From positions 1 through 60,947 of IMG/VR virus record IMGVR_UViG_3300030419_008000: a stretch of DNA of 60,947 bases. One strand, written 5' to 3'. Source of the stretch: a virus. This document shows positions 39,556 through 47,944 of the stretch, one piece after another. Under the pieces are notes generated by a model. That model worked only from the letters and a program-made list of their open reading frames with translations, was not told the DNA's origin and searched no databases. The position numbers were made by a program, and so were the translations under genes. How positions within the stretch are numbered: the first letter of the stretch is position 1; the number at the start of each line of letters is the position of its first letter.

Positions 39556-39865
39556 CAATTTCATCCTCTATTAATTCTTCTTCAGCAGCAGTTAGAGAAA
39601 AAACATCACTAAACATTGTTAGTTGTTCTGAATAATCCACAGCATGTTCCAGCAGGTGTTGCAAAGTATCGTCACCATAATAGGTTTCAAGCTCGTATAC
39701 GCCAGATAAATGGTCAATAAAATTTAAAGTCATTTCATTTAAATCTCCTAGATTTTCAGAAATGAAAAACAATTGAGCCAACAGGCTGCGCAAATACAAA
39801 ACTAATACCACATTAATGGCTACCGACAATGCTAATAATACAGATAATATAATAATAGTGTTCAT
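39515..39865 (-). CDS. small single-span membrane protein
   Basis: 116 residues. Residues about 3-25 (IIILSVLLALSVAINVVLVLYL) form one transmembrane helix, probably with a short N-terminal end. The remainder is acidic, helical and ends in a Thr/Pro/Ala tail. No family recognised. It overlaps the FmdB-like gene upstream by an ATGA and the gp55 gene downstream by about 40 bases. An inner-membrane protein of unknown role; its size alone would suit an envelope or lysis accessory, but nothing specific supports that. Confidence 0.7.
   Translation of the reverse strand: MNTIIILSVLLALSVAINVVLVLYLRSLLAQLFFISENLGDLNEMTLNFIDHLSGVYELETYYGDDTLQHLLEHAVDYSEQLTMFSDVFSLTAAEEELIEDEIDGTEEASASTPTP
39565..39569 (-). 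promoter_or_regulatory. ribosome-binding site deciding the gp55 start
   Basis: AGAGG, with the ATG at 39564 directly adjacent (no spacing) and the ATG at 39555 nine bases away. The latter is the likelier start. The site lies inside the end of the upstream coding region. Confidence 0.5.
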
Positions 39866-40125
39866 GATTCATATGTAACAGATTTTAATCTCTGTTTCTC
39901 TTTTTCAACTTCTTGCTTTGTTTGTTCGATATGAGAGCGCACTACATCGCCTACCTTATGATCATCTTTTTTCTTAATTGTAGAAAAGCTGATGGTCAGT
40001 GCTGGTATTCGATTTAGTGAACCACTCGTATCGCATTGCGCGCAATCAACCAATTTATCTTTTATTGAATGATAAATTTCGAACTGATCGCCGCAATCGA
40101 TGCATTCATATGCATATTTTGGCAT
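39862..40125 (-). CDS. FmdB-type zinc-ribbon protein
   Basis: 87 residues. MPKYAYECIDCGDQFEIYHSI then CAQCDTSGSLNRIP is the FmdB/CxxC-CxxC regulatory-protein ribbon (C8/C11 and the second pair near 33-36). A Lys/Glu helix follows. The family is widespread in bacteria and phages; the biochemical role is not settled, although nucleic-acid binding is usually assumed. It is stop-start coupled to both neighbours ahead of gp55, so a role in late regulation is conceivable. Confidence 0.85.
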   Translation of the reverse strand: MPKYAYECIDCGDQFEIYHSIKDKLVDCAQCDTSGSLNRIPALTISFSTIKKKDDHKVGDVVRSHIEQTKQEVEKEKQRLKSVTYES

Positions 40126-40343
40126 TAAACCACTTCAACGTCTGGCGTGATTTCACCTTTTTCTTTCTGTTGGTTGAAATCCGTGTTTTTTAGCTGGACG
40201 GTAGGTGGGTTTTGTACCGTTAGCCCGTCAGATGTGCTTACAAAGTCGAACCCTTGCAACACTGGAACAATGTCAGATTGCTCCATAAGTGATTTTTGTA
40301 GGGCCATCATGATGGCTCCCATTGCTTGATTTGATAATTTCAT
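40125..40343 (-). CDS. small conserved phage protein (GAIMMALQKSLMEQ type)
   Basis: 72 residues. The N-terminal helix (LSNQAMGAIMMALQKSLMEQSDIVPVLQGF) is a pattern I recall in many marine T4-like phages next to late genes; the function is unknown. A strong AAAGGAG precedes the ATG, and the near-consensus promoter at 40367-40396 is 24 bases further upstream, so this is the first gene of a transcription unit leading into gp55 and the baseplate genes. Confidence 0.8.
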   Translation of the reverse strand: MKLSNQAMGAIMMALQKSLMEQSDIVPVLQGFDFVSTSDGLTVQNPPTVQLKNTDFNQQKEKGEITPDVEVV

Positions 40344-40366
40344 TTTTTCTCCTTTATTTAAATGTT

Positions 40367-40396
40367 ATTATAATTTAAAATTGCTTTCCTAGTCAA
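40367..40396 (-). promoter_or_regulatory. sigma-70-type promoter ahead of the gp55/tail unit
   Basis: TTGACT (40396-40391), 18-base spacer, TATAAT (40372-40367): a 5/6 -35 and perfect -10. The -35 overlaps the last Val-Asp codons and the TAG stop of the FkbM gene (stop 40391-40389). Expected start near 40360, with a short leader before the 72-residue protein. Confidence 0.82.
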
Positions 40397-41345
40397 CATC
40401 GCGATATGCATAAATCATACGGGATTCTTTATCTTTCTGTATTTTTGTTACCCAAACATTACGAAAAGAGTCAAGATATTTAAATATATCATGAAAATAT
40501 CTATCTTTTTCCGGTGAAACATGCAACTCCATTGTAATACAATTGATTCTTTCTAATAAATTTTCTTTTTTAGCTAATTCCAAAATAGCATATTCAGCTC
40601 CTTCACAATCCATTTTTAATATATCAATAGTTGATATATCATTTTTCTCAAAAATTTCTCCCAAAGTTAACGAAGGTAGGGTGTTGTTCTGTGTAGTTTC
40701 AGAATCAGACCATCTCACTTGTATCCCGCCCGTGTTTGTACCATGACTTTTTTGACAAAATAAAAAATCACTAGGCATTCGATCTCCTCTGATTATCGCA
40801 TTTGTTGCAGTTATGTTATCAAAACGACTAGTGTTTATGTCCAGCAGTTGATAATTTTCCGCAAATGCTTCAAAAGAATATATCTTGGCATCAGGAAATT
40901 TAATGGCGGCCAGCACGCTGTACGATCCAATATGCGCCCCAATATCAACTATAGTTAGCGGTGTTAACTTTCCAGAAGAATCGGAGCCATGTTCAAACTT
41001 ACATCTAGTGAGTGCTGACATATAGTCACAAATTTGACCACCTAGTCCATACGGATCTTCTCGAAATATTTCTCCTACAATAAGACAATCATGTGTATGT
41101 GGACGGAACCAACATAAACAATTATCTATTGCAACTCCAGAAGAGTCTGATGCGATTCCAGGAAAAAGACCTTTTTCTATCGCGGTGGCAATCGACGCAT
41201 CGCTAAATGGATTAGCAAGTTTAGAATTGTGAGCAATCGCATTTTTAATATGCTTGCCTCGAAACTCTTCATCATTTGTATAATCATCGAAAAACGTCTT
41301 TAATCCTTCAAATGTCTTGCCCCAAGTTCTTCCTCGCTTAACCAT
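40389..41345 (-). CDS. FkbM-family methyltransferase
   Basis: 318 residues. SAM-binding motif VDIGAHIGSYS (133-143) followed by IYSFEAFAENY, and the FkbM hallmark ILKMDCEGAEYAIL near 247. FkbM enzymes O-methylate sugars or small molecules. As the last gene of the glycan cassette it most likely methylates a sugar hydroxyl of the finished or nascent glycan. The N-terminal ~120 residues are extra relative to the core fold. It is four bases from the HAD gene and its stop merges with the next promoter. Confidence 0.88.
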   Translation of the reverse strand: MVKRGRTWGKTFEGLKTFFDDYTNDEEFRGKHIKNAIAHNSKLANPFSDASIATAIEKGLFPGIASDSSGVAIDNCLCWFRPHTHDCLIVGEIFREDPYGLGGQICDYMSALTRCKFEHGSDSSGKLTPLTIVDIGAHIGSYSVLAAIKFPDAKIYSFEAFAENYQLLDINTSRFDNITATNAIIRGDRMPSDFLFCQKSHGTNTGGIQVRWSDSETTQNNTLPSLTLGEIFEKNDISTIDILKMDCEGAEYAILELAKKENLLERINCITMELHVSPEKDRYFHDIFKYLDSFRNVWVTKIQKDKESRMIYAYRDVD

Positions 41346-41346
41346 A

Positions 41347-41649
41347 TTATGCGCTCCTAAAAAACGTTAATGCATTAACGTTTTTATCATCAATGAACAA
41401 ATCATAAATTGGTTTGCCAAACTTCAATTCGTGATGTTTGACGCCCCAAGATTTAAATTGGTCTTTTGTAGTTTCAGACCAGTCAATTCCTGTTCCTGAG
41501 CCTCTTGCTGTCCAATAAACGATTGTGTTGCCCTCATCATACAGTTTATTAATTTTTTCAATGTTTTCAACAATTGGCACAGCTAGAGAATAATTCCTAT
41601 CCTCTGGCAAAACGCAAATTGTTTCATCAATATCTACATAGATTATCAT
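41347..41649 (-). CDS. HAD-type phosphatase, small
   Basis: 100 residues with HAD motif I at the very N-terminus (IIYVDIDETIC, D5 and D7), a motif II-like YWTARGSG (T then R), and a terminal FIDDKNVNAL supplying the acidic pair. Minimal HAD proteins of this type are usually found in polysaccharide gene clusters and are thought to dephosphorylate sugar phosphates. In this cassette a sugar-phosphate phosphatase step (for example on a NulO 9-phosphate or a related sugar) would be logical, but substrate is not shown. Confidence 0.8.
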   Translation of the reverse strand: MIIYVDIDETICVLPEDRNYSLAVPIVENIEKINKLYDEGNTIVYWTARGSGTGIDWSETTKDQFKSWGVKHHELKFGKPIYDLFIDDKNVNALTFFRSA

Positions 41650-41651
41650 TT

Positions 41652-42518
41652 TTATACCTTTATTAAAAAATCAGCCAGCGGTCTTTTCCAAGCTGGTAAG
41701 CTGTCAACCCTAGATTGTTCAACATAAAATCGATTTTTTGCTGTGCGGACATCGCCACCTTCAATCTCTGGGTGGATTAGAAAATTGATCGTGAACATTG
41801 TACGCTCTCCTTCCTCGATCTTTAATCCTTTGTGAAAACCATTCGTTGTTGCAATCAGTAGGTCACCGTAGTTAGCAGTTAAGTGCTTAATTCTATCTTT
41901 GCCATATACTTTTTCAATTTCGCTATCAGGCCATCGATGGTATTTAAACCAATGAGGATTGATTGGTAATTCTCTGTTACTGCCTTCAACATATGTAAAA
42001 GGCCCATTCTTGAGACCAACATCATTCAAATATACAAAAAACTTTAAGATTTTAACCGGACTGTTAAAATCTTTGTGAAACATATTTGTTCCCGATGGGG
42101 GGTTGTGCGTCACAAAACTCTTCCTTAAATTGCATGTTCCAAGGCCGGGCAAGCAATTGAAAAATGCAGATGCAATATTGACAATTCTGTCATCAGTTGC
42201 TATATCAAATGCCATTTTAGTGTTTAAGTAGGGCTCATTAATCTGAACATGGTTGTCATTCTGCACCAGTCTAGTGTTAATCTTTTCATCGAAGTAGGTA
42301 GCTACCTCTGATTTGAATTTGTCTAACATGTTTAAATCAAAGAAATTTTCAATCTTGCTATGTCCGTTGTTTTTAACTTCATCGGCAATTTTTTTATATT
42401 CATCTTTAATAACATATTCATACATGCCGCGTCGACGCAAACAATTATCATTATAAAAATCAACAGCTGTAACACCGCCACGATAAAATTGTGAATTGTT
42501 GGGTTTATAAAAATTCAT
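41652..42518 (-). CDS. PhyH-like Fe(II)/2-oxoglutarate dioxygenase
   Basis: 288 residues. The iron triad H148-x-D150 (FHKDF) and H229 (GFHKG) with a following R239 (EGERTMF) for 2-oxoglutarate fits the phytanoyl-CoA dioxygenase fold. LKFFVYLNDVGLKNGPFTYVEGS is the typical mid-barrel strand. The substrate is unknown. Within the glycan cassette it could hydroxylate a sugar, an amino-acid substituent or a peptide side chain. Its start overlaps the stop of the Maf-like gene. Confidence 0.85.
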   Translation of the reverse strand: MNFYKPNNSQFYRGGVTAVDFYNDNCLRRRGMYEYVIKDEYKKIADEVKNNGHSKIENFFDLNMLDKFKSEVATYFDEKINTRLVQNDNHVQINEPYLNTKMAFDIATDDRIVNIASAFFNCLPGLGTCNLRKSFVTHNPPSGTNMFHKDFNSPVKILKFFVYLNDVGLKNGPFTYVEGSNRELPINPHWFKYHRWPDSEIEKVYGKDRIKHLTANYGDLLIATTNGFHKGLKIEEGERTMFTINFLIHPEIEGGDVRTAKNRFYVEQSRVDSLPAWKRPLADFLIKV

Positions 42519-43498
42519 TTATTTTCCAATGGAAATAGTTGTCTTGATATGTCCGTCGTCATATTAATTGGGTGACCTTCTCCTAAGTTTTGAAACTTTG
42601 TATTTTTACCAATGTCGTTTAAAAGGTAATCCCACAACACATTGTGGTGTCTCAAATATAAATTATAATTGCAAGTGCCCTTGCGTTTTTTATTCGTTTC
42701 AAAAGAGTGGCTAGTTTCGTCTCCGACCTTTTCTTGGCGCGACATACCGTCCATACCAACCACGTCAACTTGTTTTGCTCCAAATAAAGTTGCCATACAC
42801 AGCAGCCTAGGTACGCTTCCAATTTTTCCTCTATACCTTGTATGAGAAAACATGGCATTTTCTGCGTGTGTATTAAAAAAGGTATCAAAATTTTCTTTTT
42901 GGTTGTCTGTGAACCTGTCTTCAAAACAAATTAATGTGTTATTGTCTTTAATATATTTATAAAATTCGGTGTTTGCTTCGCTTAAATCCACCTCTGTGAC
43001 TACAGTGGCCAAAGACACCTTCGTGTCTTTTAGTTTCTCGTTTAAGTAAAAGTGATTACAAGACCATACAAAGTCGTAATCTTCGGGGCGCCAATTAACC
43101 GTCAGAGTTGAGGGGCCACCGCCGACTATTAAAATTTTTGAATCTTTGAAAGATTCCACCATTTTGTGATTAGAGTATATTATCTCCTTGTTCATAATAG
43201 GAGAGTCTTTTACAAAACCATCATAGTATTGTAGCAAATAATCTATGTTCCACCTATTGTTATTGATGAAATTGTCTCGATCAGAAATAAAGTAAGAATT
43301 TCGACTTGAAGAATTGAACCACGTTTGCTCTACCCCATAGCATACCCCATCCTCATTGTCGTACCATACATTTTTTTCCGGATGTTTCTGGATGTGATTT
43401 GTATATCTCATAAAAGCCGGCATCATTTTTTGGTCGAAATCTTCAGTGTAATCTTCTCTGTCTTGATCAAACACCAAGGTGCTATTATTCCAATTCAT
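42515..43498 (-). CDS. Maf/MptE-like (DUF115) Rossmann protein, copy 1
   Basis: 327 residues. ILIVGGGPST (122-131) followed by YDFVWSCNHFYLN, and later GSVPRLLCMATLFGAKQVDVVGMDG (about 227-251), fit the MAF_flag10/MptE-like Rossmann core: a GPS loop, then GSV, then a VG.D strand. In Maf proteins this fold transfers nonulosonic acid to Ser/Thr of flagellin. It is a close paralogue of the 323-residue protein at 49610-50581 over the whole length, including NVWYD...G.C.G.EQ and the C-terminal NLGEGHP...DISRQ.FPL. Transferase activity is inferred. Confidence 0.75.
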   Translation of the reverse strand: MNWNNSTLVFDQDREDYTEDFDQKMMPAFMRYTNHIQKHPEKNVWYDNEDGVCYGVEQTWFNSSSRNSYFISDRDNFINNNRWNIDYLLQYYDGFVKDSPIMNKEIIYSNHKMVESFKDSKILIVGGGPSTLTVNWRPEDYDFVWSCNHFYLNEKLKDTKVSLATVVTEVDLSEANTEFYKYIKDNNTLICFEDRFTDNQKENFDTFFNTHAENAMFSHTRYRGKIGSVPRLLCMATLFGAKQVDVVGMDGMSRQEKVGDETSHSFETNKKRKGTCNYNLYLRHHNVLWDYLLNDIGKNTKFQNLGEGHPINMTTDISRQLFPLENK

Positions 43499-43500
43499 AT

Positions 43501-44163
43501 TTATTCCTCAATTTCAGCCATCTTAATTAGCAATTTTTTTCCATCGCTTGTTCGAATATAAGCATTAGGGTATGGATCTTCTAACATTCTAATCTTATTA
43601 TATAGGAATTCTGCTGATTTATTTAGTATTTCTTCAACAGTTATCTCACTTTCTTTTGGAGTCCTTCTTTTATAATATGTTGCAGCATCGTGATCCTGCT
43701 CATATGGGGTCGCAAAAGGAGCATGCGGTGAATCAATCAACCTCATTGTTAAATTTGTGCCAACAAACGTAAGTCTATCAAAAATGTCTTGTATGTGGCC
43801 TCTTAGTGACAGATCGCCTTTAGCCAAAATCTGACCAGCATCATATCCTTCGTTTATAACGAATAATGTGACTTTTGAATCGAGCACTCCGTTGATGATT
43901 TGATTTTGAATTGGAGATCCGCCCCTGAATTTTGGCAAGTCAGACGGATGCAACATAACAGACATATAATTTGCATATATATCCTCCTCTATTTTCCAAC
44001 TCCATCCATAAAAAAGCACCAGCTCTGGATTAAAATCTATTATCTTTTGTTTATCGTAAGCTGCTTTTGAAGAAATTATCAAAAAATCATGATCGGTATA
44101 TTTTTCCAAAAAATGATATATTTTTAAAGCCCAATCTCTATATCCAACGCATGCAATTTTCAT
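43501..44163 (-). CDS. sugar N-formyltransferase-like protein
   Basis: 220 residues. HPSDLPKFRGGSPIQNQI, then DAGQI, is the formyltransferase active-site region with the conserved His and Asp. The Asn normally two before the His is replaced (MLH). This variant resembles the subgroup I recall near sialic/legionaminic-acid genes. It would formylate an amino sugar with a folate C1 donor. ATG 44163 overlaps the LmbE stop as ATGA and is eight bases from GAGG, so I chose it over the ATG at 44169. The next gene upstream, a deacetylase, would supply the free amine. Confidence 0.78.
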   Translation of the reverse strand: MKIACVGYRDWALKIYHFLEKYTDHDFLIISSKAAYDKQKIIDFNPELVLFYGWSWKIEEDIYANYMSVMLHPSDLPKFRGGSPIQNQIINGVLDSKVTLFVINEGYDAGQILAKGDLSLRGHIQDIFDRLTFVGTNLTMRLIDSPHAPFATPYEQDHDAATYYKRRTPKESEITVEEILNKSAEFLYNKIRMLEDPYPNAYIRTSDGKKLLIKMAEIEE

Positions 44164-44831
44164 ATACATATCCTCATAATCTGAAAAGCTTCAGCATATT
44201 TATAACCAGCTTGCATGCCTCTCATTTTAGCCAACGTAGTAATTCCCTCATCGCTTCTAGGATAGGGCCACTCTTTACACTCTGTGTAGTATTCCTGTGT
44301 ATTTTGGCATTTGCTTTTTACGTCTGTTTCTGACAATTCATAAAAAGCATTTGGGCAAAAGGATTTGTTAAAATTCCACTCTGTGCTGCTCAACACCTCA
44401 TAGCATAATACAATTTCAACAAATGAAGAATACGGTCGGGTTGCAATAATTGTTGCGTCATGAACTTTTCTGTGGTCAATATTGGCGTCATTGGCCCAAT
44501 GTGTAAACACCGCATCAGGTCGAAAATCTTGAATCTCTTGTTCAATAATTTTGTTTATCATAATTTGTGGAACTTGATCCAATCTTCCACACGGCAAATC
44601 ATAGAACGATGTTGGAATTGTACCAAGTGCTCTTAGTGCGGAGTTTTTTCGAATTTGCATATTTTTTTCGATTTCCTGCTCATGGGCAGCAGGATTTGCA
44701 TATCGACACGAAGTGCCTTCAGATATAAAAACAACTTTAAACTCTGTAGAATCTGAAAACCTACTTATTACACCTCCACAACCAAGCGTTTCATCGTCAG
44801 GATGTGCTGCAATGATCAGTGCTCTTCTCAC
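44160..44831 (-). CDS. LmbE/PIG-L-type N-deacetylase
   Basis: 223 residues. Zinc-binding AAHPDDE at 8-14 (H10, D12, D13) and a later HWANDANIDHRKVHDA with the third histidine are diagnostic for the PIG-L/LmbE fold. These enzymes remove the N-acetyl group from GlcNAc-like sugars. The start is GTG with a GGAGG nine bases upstream. Its first 35 bases overlap the end of the acetyltransferase gene. Followed by the formyltransferase, it suggests deacetylation then N-formylation of the same nitrogen. Confidence 0.88.
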   Translation of the reverse strand: MRRALIIAAHPDDETLGCGGVISRFSDSTEFKVVFISEGTSCRYANPAAHEQEIEKNMQIRKNSALRALGTIPTSFYDLPCGRLDQVPQIMINKIIEQEIQDFRPDAVFTHWANDANIDHRKVHDATIIATRPYSSFVEIVLCYEVLSSTEWNFNKSFCPNAFYELSETDVKSKCQNTQEYYTECKEWPYPRSDEGITTLAKMRGMQAGYKYAEAFQIMRICI

Positions 44832-45351
44832 AAGACCACTCCTCCTTCAACAAAGACAAAATATAAGAATTGTAATATTTTCCATTGTAATAATAGTGTT
44901 TTCTAAGGCAAGCGTCAATTTTAAAACCCGCATTTTCAAAAAAACGTTTCTTTTTTATATCAATTTCATATATTTCTGCCCAAATTTTATTCATATTTAA
45001 AAAATTGAAGCCGCGTTGTAACATAAGATTCAAAGCGTTTGGAGCATAATCATCATCAATCCAGGCGGATTCGTGGCCGATATAAAAATGTAGATCACAA
45101 TGACGATTTAACCAATCGATATATGTAAAACCAGCAGCTCCAACTGCTTGGGCAGCATTATTAACAATCATAAACATTTCAAACCTATTGTCTGAAATCA
45201 TCTTGTTGTACCAATCTTCCTTTTGCGTCATTGAAAAATCTCTATATTCTCTAAAATAGCAACGTAATTTTTCATTGTTTCGCCATTTTTGTAAGATTGG
45301 CAAATCAGATTTTTCAATTGCTCGAATAGCTATGTTTCTATACTTTACCAT
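44797..45351 (-). CDS. GNAT acetyltransferase, PseH/RimL-like
   Basis: 184 residues. The fold order is normal for this family: IAIRAIEKSDLPILQKWRNN, then DNRFEMFMIV, IGHESAWIDDDYAPNALNLMLQRGFNFLNMNKI, and FFENAGFKIDACLRKHYYYNGKYYNSYILSL. This is the pattern of PseH-type transferases, which acetylate an amino group of an early nonulosonic-acid intermediate. The ATG at 45351 overlaps the NeuB stop (ATGGTAA). A GTG at 45357 is an alternative. Confidence 0.85.
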   Translation of the reverse strand: MVKYRNIAIRAIEKSDLPILQKWRNNEKLRCYFREYRDFSMTQKEDWYNKMISDNRFEMFMIVNNAAQAVGAAGFTYIDWLNRHCDLHFYIGHESAWIDDDYAPNALNLMLQRGFNFLNMNKIWAEIYEIDIKKKRFFENAGFKIDACLRKHYYYNGKYYNSYILSLLKEEWSCEKSTDHCSTS

Positions 45352-46418
45352 CGCCACTCAATATGCTCTTTTCTTAAGTAATCGCCAGATGTGATAGACT
45401 TATTAACCACTAGTCCCACAATTTTGTCAACCTCATTAATTGATATGGCATCTTCTGGGCATGGCCTTTGGAATTGTACGGATGTCTTTTGTATCAAGTC
45501 TCCAGGTTCCAGATCTTCTGTCACTCTAATTGCTCTACGTTGAAGAACTACTGTTTCTTTTTCATTTTCTTGCACTTCTTTTGTGCCATGACCAAGAGAC
45601 GACTCAAGCAATCTGACATCATCCACCATGGCGCGCCAAGTTGTCGGGTCCATGGAAAACGGGTGGTCCGGTCCGGGCCGGGAAGTATCGTCTGTAAAGT
45701 GCTTTTCAACAACTCTCGCACCTAAAGCAACAGCACCCAAAACTGTCACATGGCCCAAAGTATGATCGCTAAGACCAAGGACAACATTTGGAAACATTGC
45801 AGCATATGTCTTTAACACGTTTAAATTAATGTATTTGAAGTTTTCTTTTTCAGCAGTGTAATTTGTGTTACATTGCATCAAAACAATTTTATCATTATGC
45901 GGTCTAACTACTTCCATCGCTCTTTGGACTTCGCCAATTGTTCCAGCGCCAGTGGCTATAAGAGTTGGTTTGTTTGTCTTCGCAACTTTTTCTAACATGG
46001 CCTCCCAGGCTAAATCTCCGCTGCCAATTTTAAATGCCGGCACAAACTTATTTAAATGGTCTACAATATCTAAATCATATGGAGTAGAAAAAAAAGTTAT
46101 ATTACGCGCTTGGCAAAATTGTCTCAATTCAGCGGTCCAGCTTAGTGGAACTTCCGCGTCTTTATAAACTTCATAGATTGTCTTGTCCCAAGAGGACTGG
46201 TGACTGAACTTGCCTCCTAAACTTTTAAAACCAAAATCACTAACATACTTTGTTACATCATGGTGTTGAAATTTGACCGCGTTTGCGCCAGCATCATGAG
46301 CAAGCTCGATCAATTTTTTGGCGCGGTCTATATCGCCATCGTGATTTGCGGCTATGTCAGCTATAAAGTAAGTTTTAGAATCCTTGCTTATAATGTCATC
46401 ATTAATTTTTATAATCAT
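45345..46418 (-). CDS. neuB: NeuB-family nonulosonic acid synthase with SAF domain
   Basis: 357 residues. NeuB TIM-barrel motifs: FIADIAANHDGDIDRAKKLI, AVKFQHH, IATGAGT, LMQCNTNYTA, LGLSDHT and EKHFTDD. The C-terminal ~60 residues (RRAIRVTEDLEPGDLI, then HIEW end) are the SAF domain that completes the active site in the dimer. NeuB condenses PEP with a six-carbon sugar to give a nine-carbon sugar (NeuAc, Leg or Pse). The precise sugar cannot be told from sequence by eye. It overlaps both neighbours. Confidence 0.92.
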   Translation of the reverse strand: MIIKINDDIISKDSKTYFIADIAANHDGDIDRAKKLIELAHDAGANAVKFQHHDVTKYVSDFGFKSLGGKFSHQSSWDKTIYEVYKDAEVPLSWTAELRQFCQARNITFFSTPYDLDIVDHLNKFVPAFKIGSGDLAWEAMLEKVAKTNKPTLIATGAGTIGEVQRAMEVVRPHNDKIVLMQCNTNYTAEKENFKYINLNVLKTYAAMFPNVVLGLSDHTLGHVTVLGAVALGARVVEKHFTDDTSRPGPDHPFSMDPTTWRAMVDDVRLLESSLGHGTKEVQENEKETVVLQRRAIRVTEDLEPGDLIQKTSVQFQRPCPEDAISINEVDKIVGLVVNKSITSGDYLRKEHIEWRW

Positions 46419-47148
46419 TTTTAATTAACTCCATTCCTTTATTAAGTGGAAAAACTTTGTCTGGATTTTCTAATACAAGATCCTGCTCCCATGGCAATGT
46501 AATTGGAAATATCAAAGAAGAGTCGAGATCTGTTACTTCAGCAACCTCTTTTAAAAATTGATATTTGCTTAATGTTCTATCGCCAGAGACAGTAAGTGTT
46601 TGTTTTTGCGTTTTATGTTTCAAATTTTCGTAAATCCAAGAAGACAATTGATCAACATGTATAGGATTAAAAAAAACATTTTCGTATCCATTAATTTGTT
46701 GCCCCTGTTTTAAGTTCTGATAAGCCCAATCAACTAAATTTGACGGACCATAAATATTTGTTCTTATAACAATGTTGTTTGCCTTTTTGAGTGCAACGTG
46801 TTCTCCTAATTTTTTTGTCTCAAAATATTCATTCGGAAAATATTCATTTTTTTCCCAAATTGGTACCGTAGATATATAAGCCAGTCGATCACAGTGCTTA
46901 GACAAAACATCAACAATTGATGCATGTAGTATTATAGCCTTATCAATATTATTTTTGCAATAATTTAAATCAGTAAAGGCCGCAGAATGTATAATTGTAG
47001 AGTAATATCTACCCTTTAACCAATTTTGAGTTTTATCAATATCAGAAAGATCAAGCTGTGAACGGCCGGAAATAACGTCAGCATCATCGTACAATTTGTT
47101 CAAAGATTTTCCAAGCATGCCAGAGGCGCCTGTTATTAATACGCTCAT
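46402..47148 (-). CDS. NAD-dependent sugar reductase/epimerase (RmlD-like SDR)
   Basis: 248 residues. Rossmann GASGMLGKSL at 7-16, a short DLSDIDKTQNWL dehydratase-like stretch, IIHSAAFTD, and the YxxxK pair YFETK. The size and lack of a long C-terminal domain resemble dTDP-4-dehydrorhamnose reductase-type SDRs. It would reduce or epimerise a keto-sugar. Upstream is the divergent Maf-like gene, downstream NeuB. A 4-keto product of the PseB-type enzyme is a plausible substrate. Confidence 0.82.
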   Translation of the reverse strand: MSVLITGASGMLGKSLNKLYDDADVISGRSQLDLSDIDKTQNWLKGRYYSTIIHSAAFTDLNYCKNNIDKAIILHASIVDVLSKHCDRLAYISTVPIWEKNEYFPNEYFETKKLGEHVALKKANNIVIRTNIYGPSNLVDWAYQNLKQGQQINGYENVFFNPIHVDQLSSWIYENLKHKTQKQTLTVSGDRTLSKYQFLKEVAEVTDLDSSLIFPITLPWEQDLVLENPDKVFPLNKGMELIKNDYKN

Positions 47149-47152
47149 TTGT

Positions 47153-47944
47153 CTATAATTGATGAAGGTGGAAGCTGTAAAAATTAGGATTTTCGAAACT
47201 TATTTTGATATTTCTAGATCGGAAATAATTTCTATAAAAACCTACCATTGATTTAAAAGTAGTCTTGTATTCTTCATAACCCTCTGTATTGTTCATAGGA
47301 TACGCTTTTCCAAATCGACCTATATCAAAATCGCCGAAACCAACACAGTGAATCTTGTCTATGCCCGGTGAACCAGGAGCTTGAAAATGATTCAAAACCA
47401 AAGGAAGCAGTACATGAGTAAATTTATCAGGATTAACAGTCTTTCCAGAGCTTCCTCGGCCTGTTTTGACAATGCCCGTAAATAAATAGCATTGCTCTTC
47501 TATTTTGTATCTTCCATCGTGCTCATTTGATCGATACAAGTGTATATCGATTTTGGTTGACGGATGTTTATAAACTCTATTATAGTATTTGTCAAAGTTA
47601 TCAATTAGATCAAACACTTTCTTACAAAGAGCTACTTTGTTAGTCAGCTTTCTACTGGTGAATCCCATTCTGTGATATATTTTAAAATCGCTAGCGTATA
47701 AATTGTGGATCAACAAATTTATATTTTTAAAGTACTCCGGATCATTTTTGTACAAGTAGTATTGTAATCCCAAAGTGAACGGATCAAAAAAACAATAGTA
47801 ATCAGGAGCAAAACCAATTTCATGCAAATACGGTAATGAACCAGAATAAGATACTATCTTATAATTCTCTTTCTTTTTCTGATTATAGTAGTCAATATCA
47901 TAATCTTCGATCTTTTTCGATGGGCCCACCAAAAGAAGATTCAT
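47153..47944 (-). CDS. divergent GPS-loop glycan protein, unknown
   Basis: 263 residues, not confidently recognised. It starts with MNLLLVGPSKKIEDYD, has FAPDYYCFFDP near 50, and near 190-215 shows THVLLPLVLNHF followed by IHCVGFGDFD. The order GPS loop, PD-y, then a late VG.GD strand mirrors the Maf/MptE-like proteins of this cassette, so it may be a fourth, very divergent member. It sits between the PseB-type and RmlD-type genes, with ATGA overlap upstream. The function is inferred only from context. Confidence 0.65.
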   Translation of the reverse strand: MNLLLVGPSKKIEDYDIDYYNQKKKENYKIVSYSGSLPYLHEIGFAPDYYCFFDPFTLGLQYYLYKNDPEYFKNINLLIHNLYASDFKIYHRMGFTSRKLTNKVALCKKVFDLIDNFDKYYNRVYKHPSTKIDIHLYRSNEHDGRYKIEEQCYLFTGIVKTGRGSSGKTVNPDKFTHVLLPLVLNHFQAPGSPGIDKIHCVGFGDFDIGRFGKAYPMNNTEGYEEYKTTFKSMVGFYRNYFRSRNIKISFENPNFYSFHLHQL

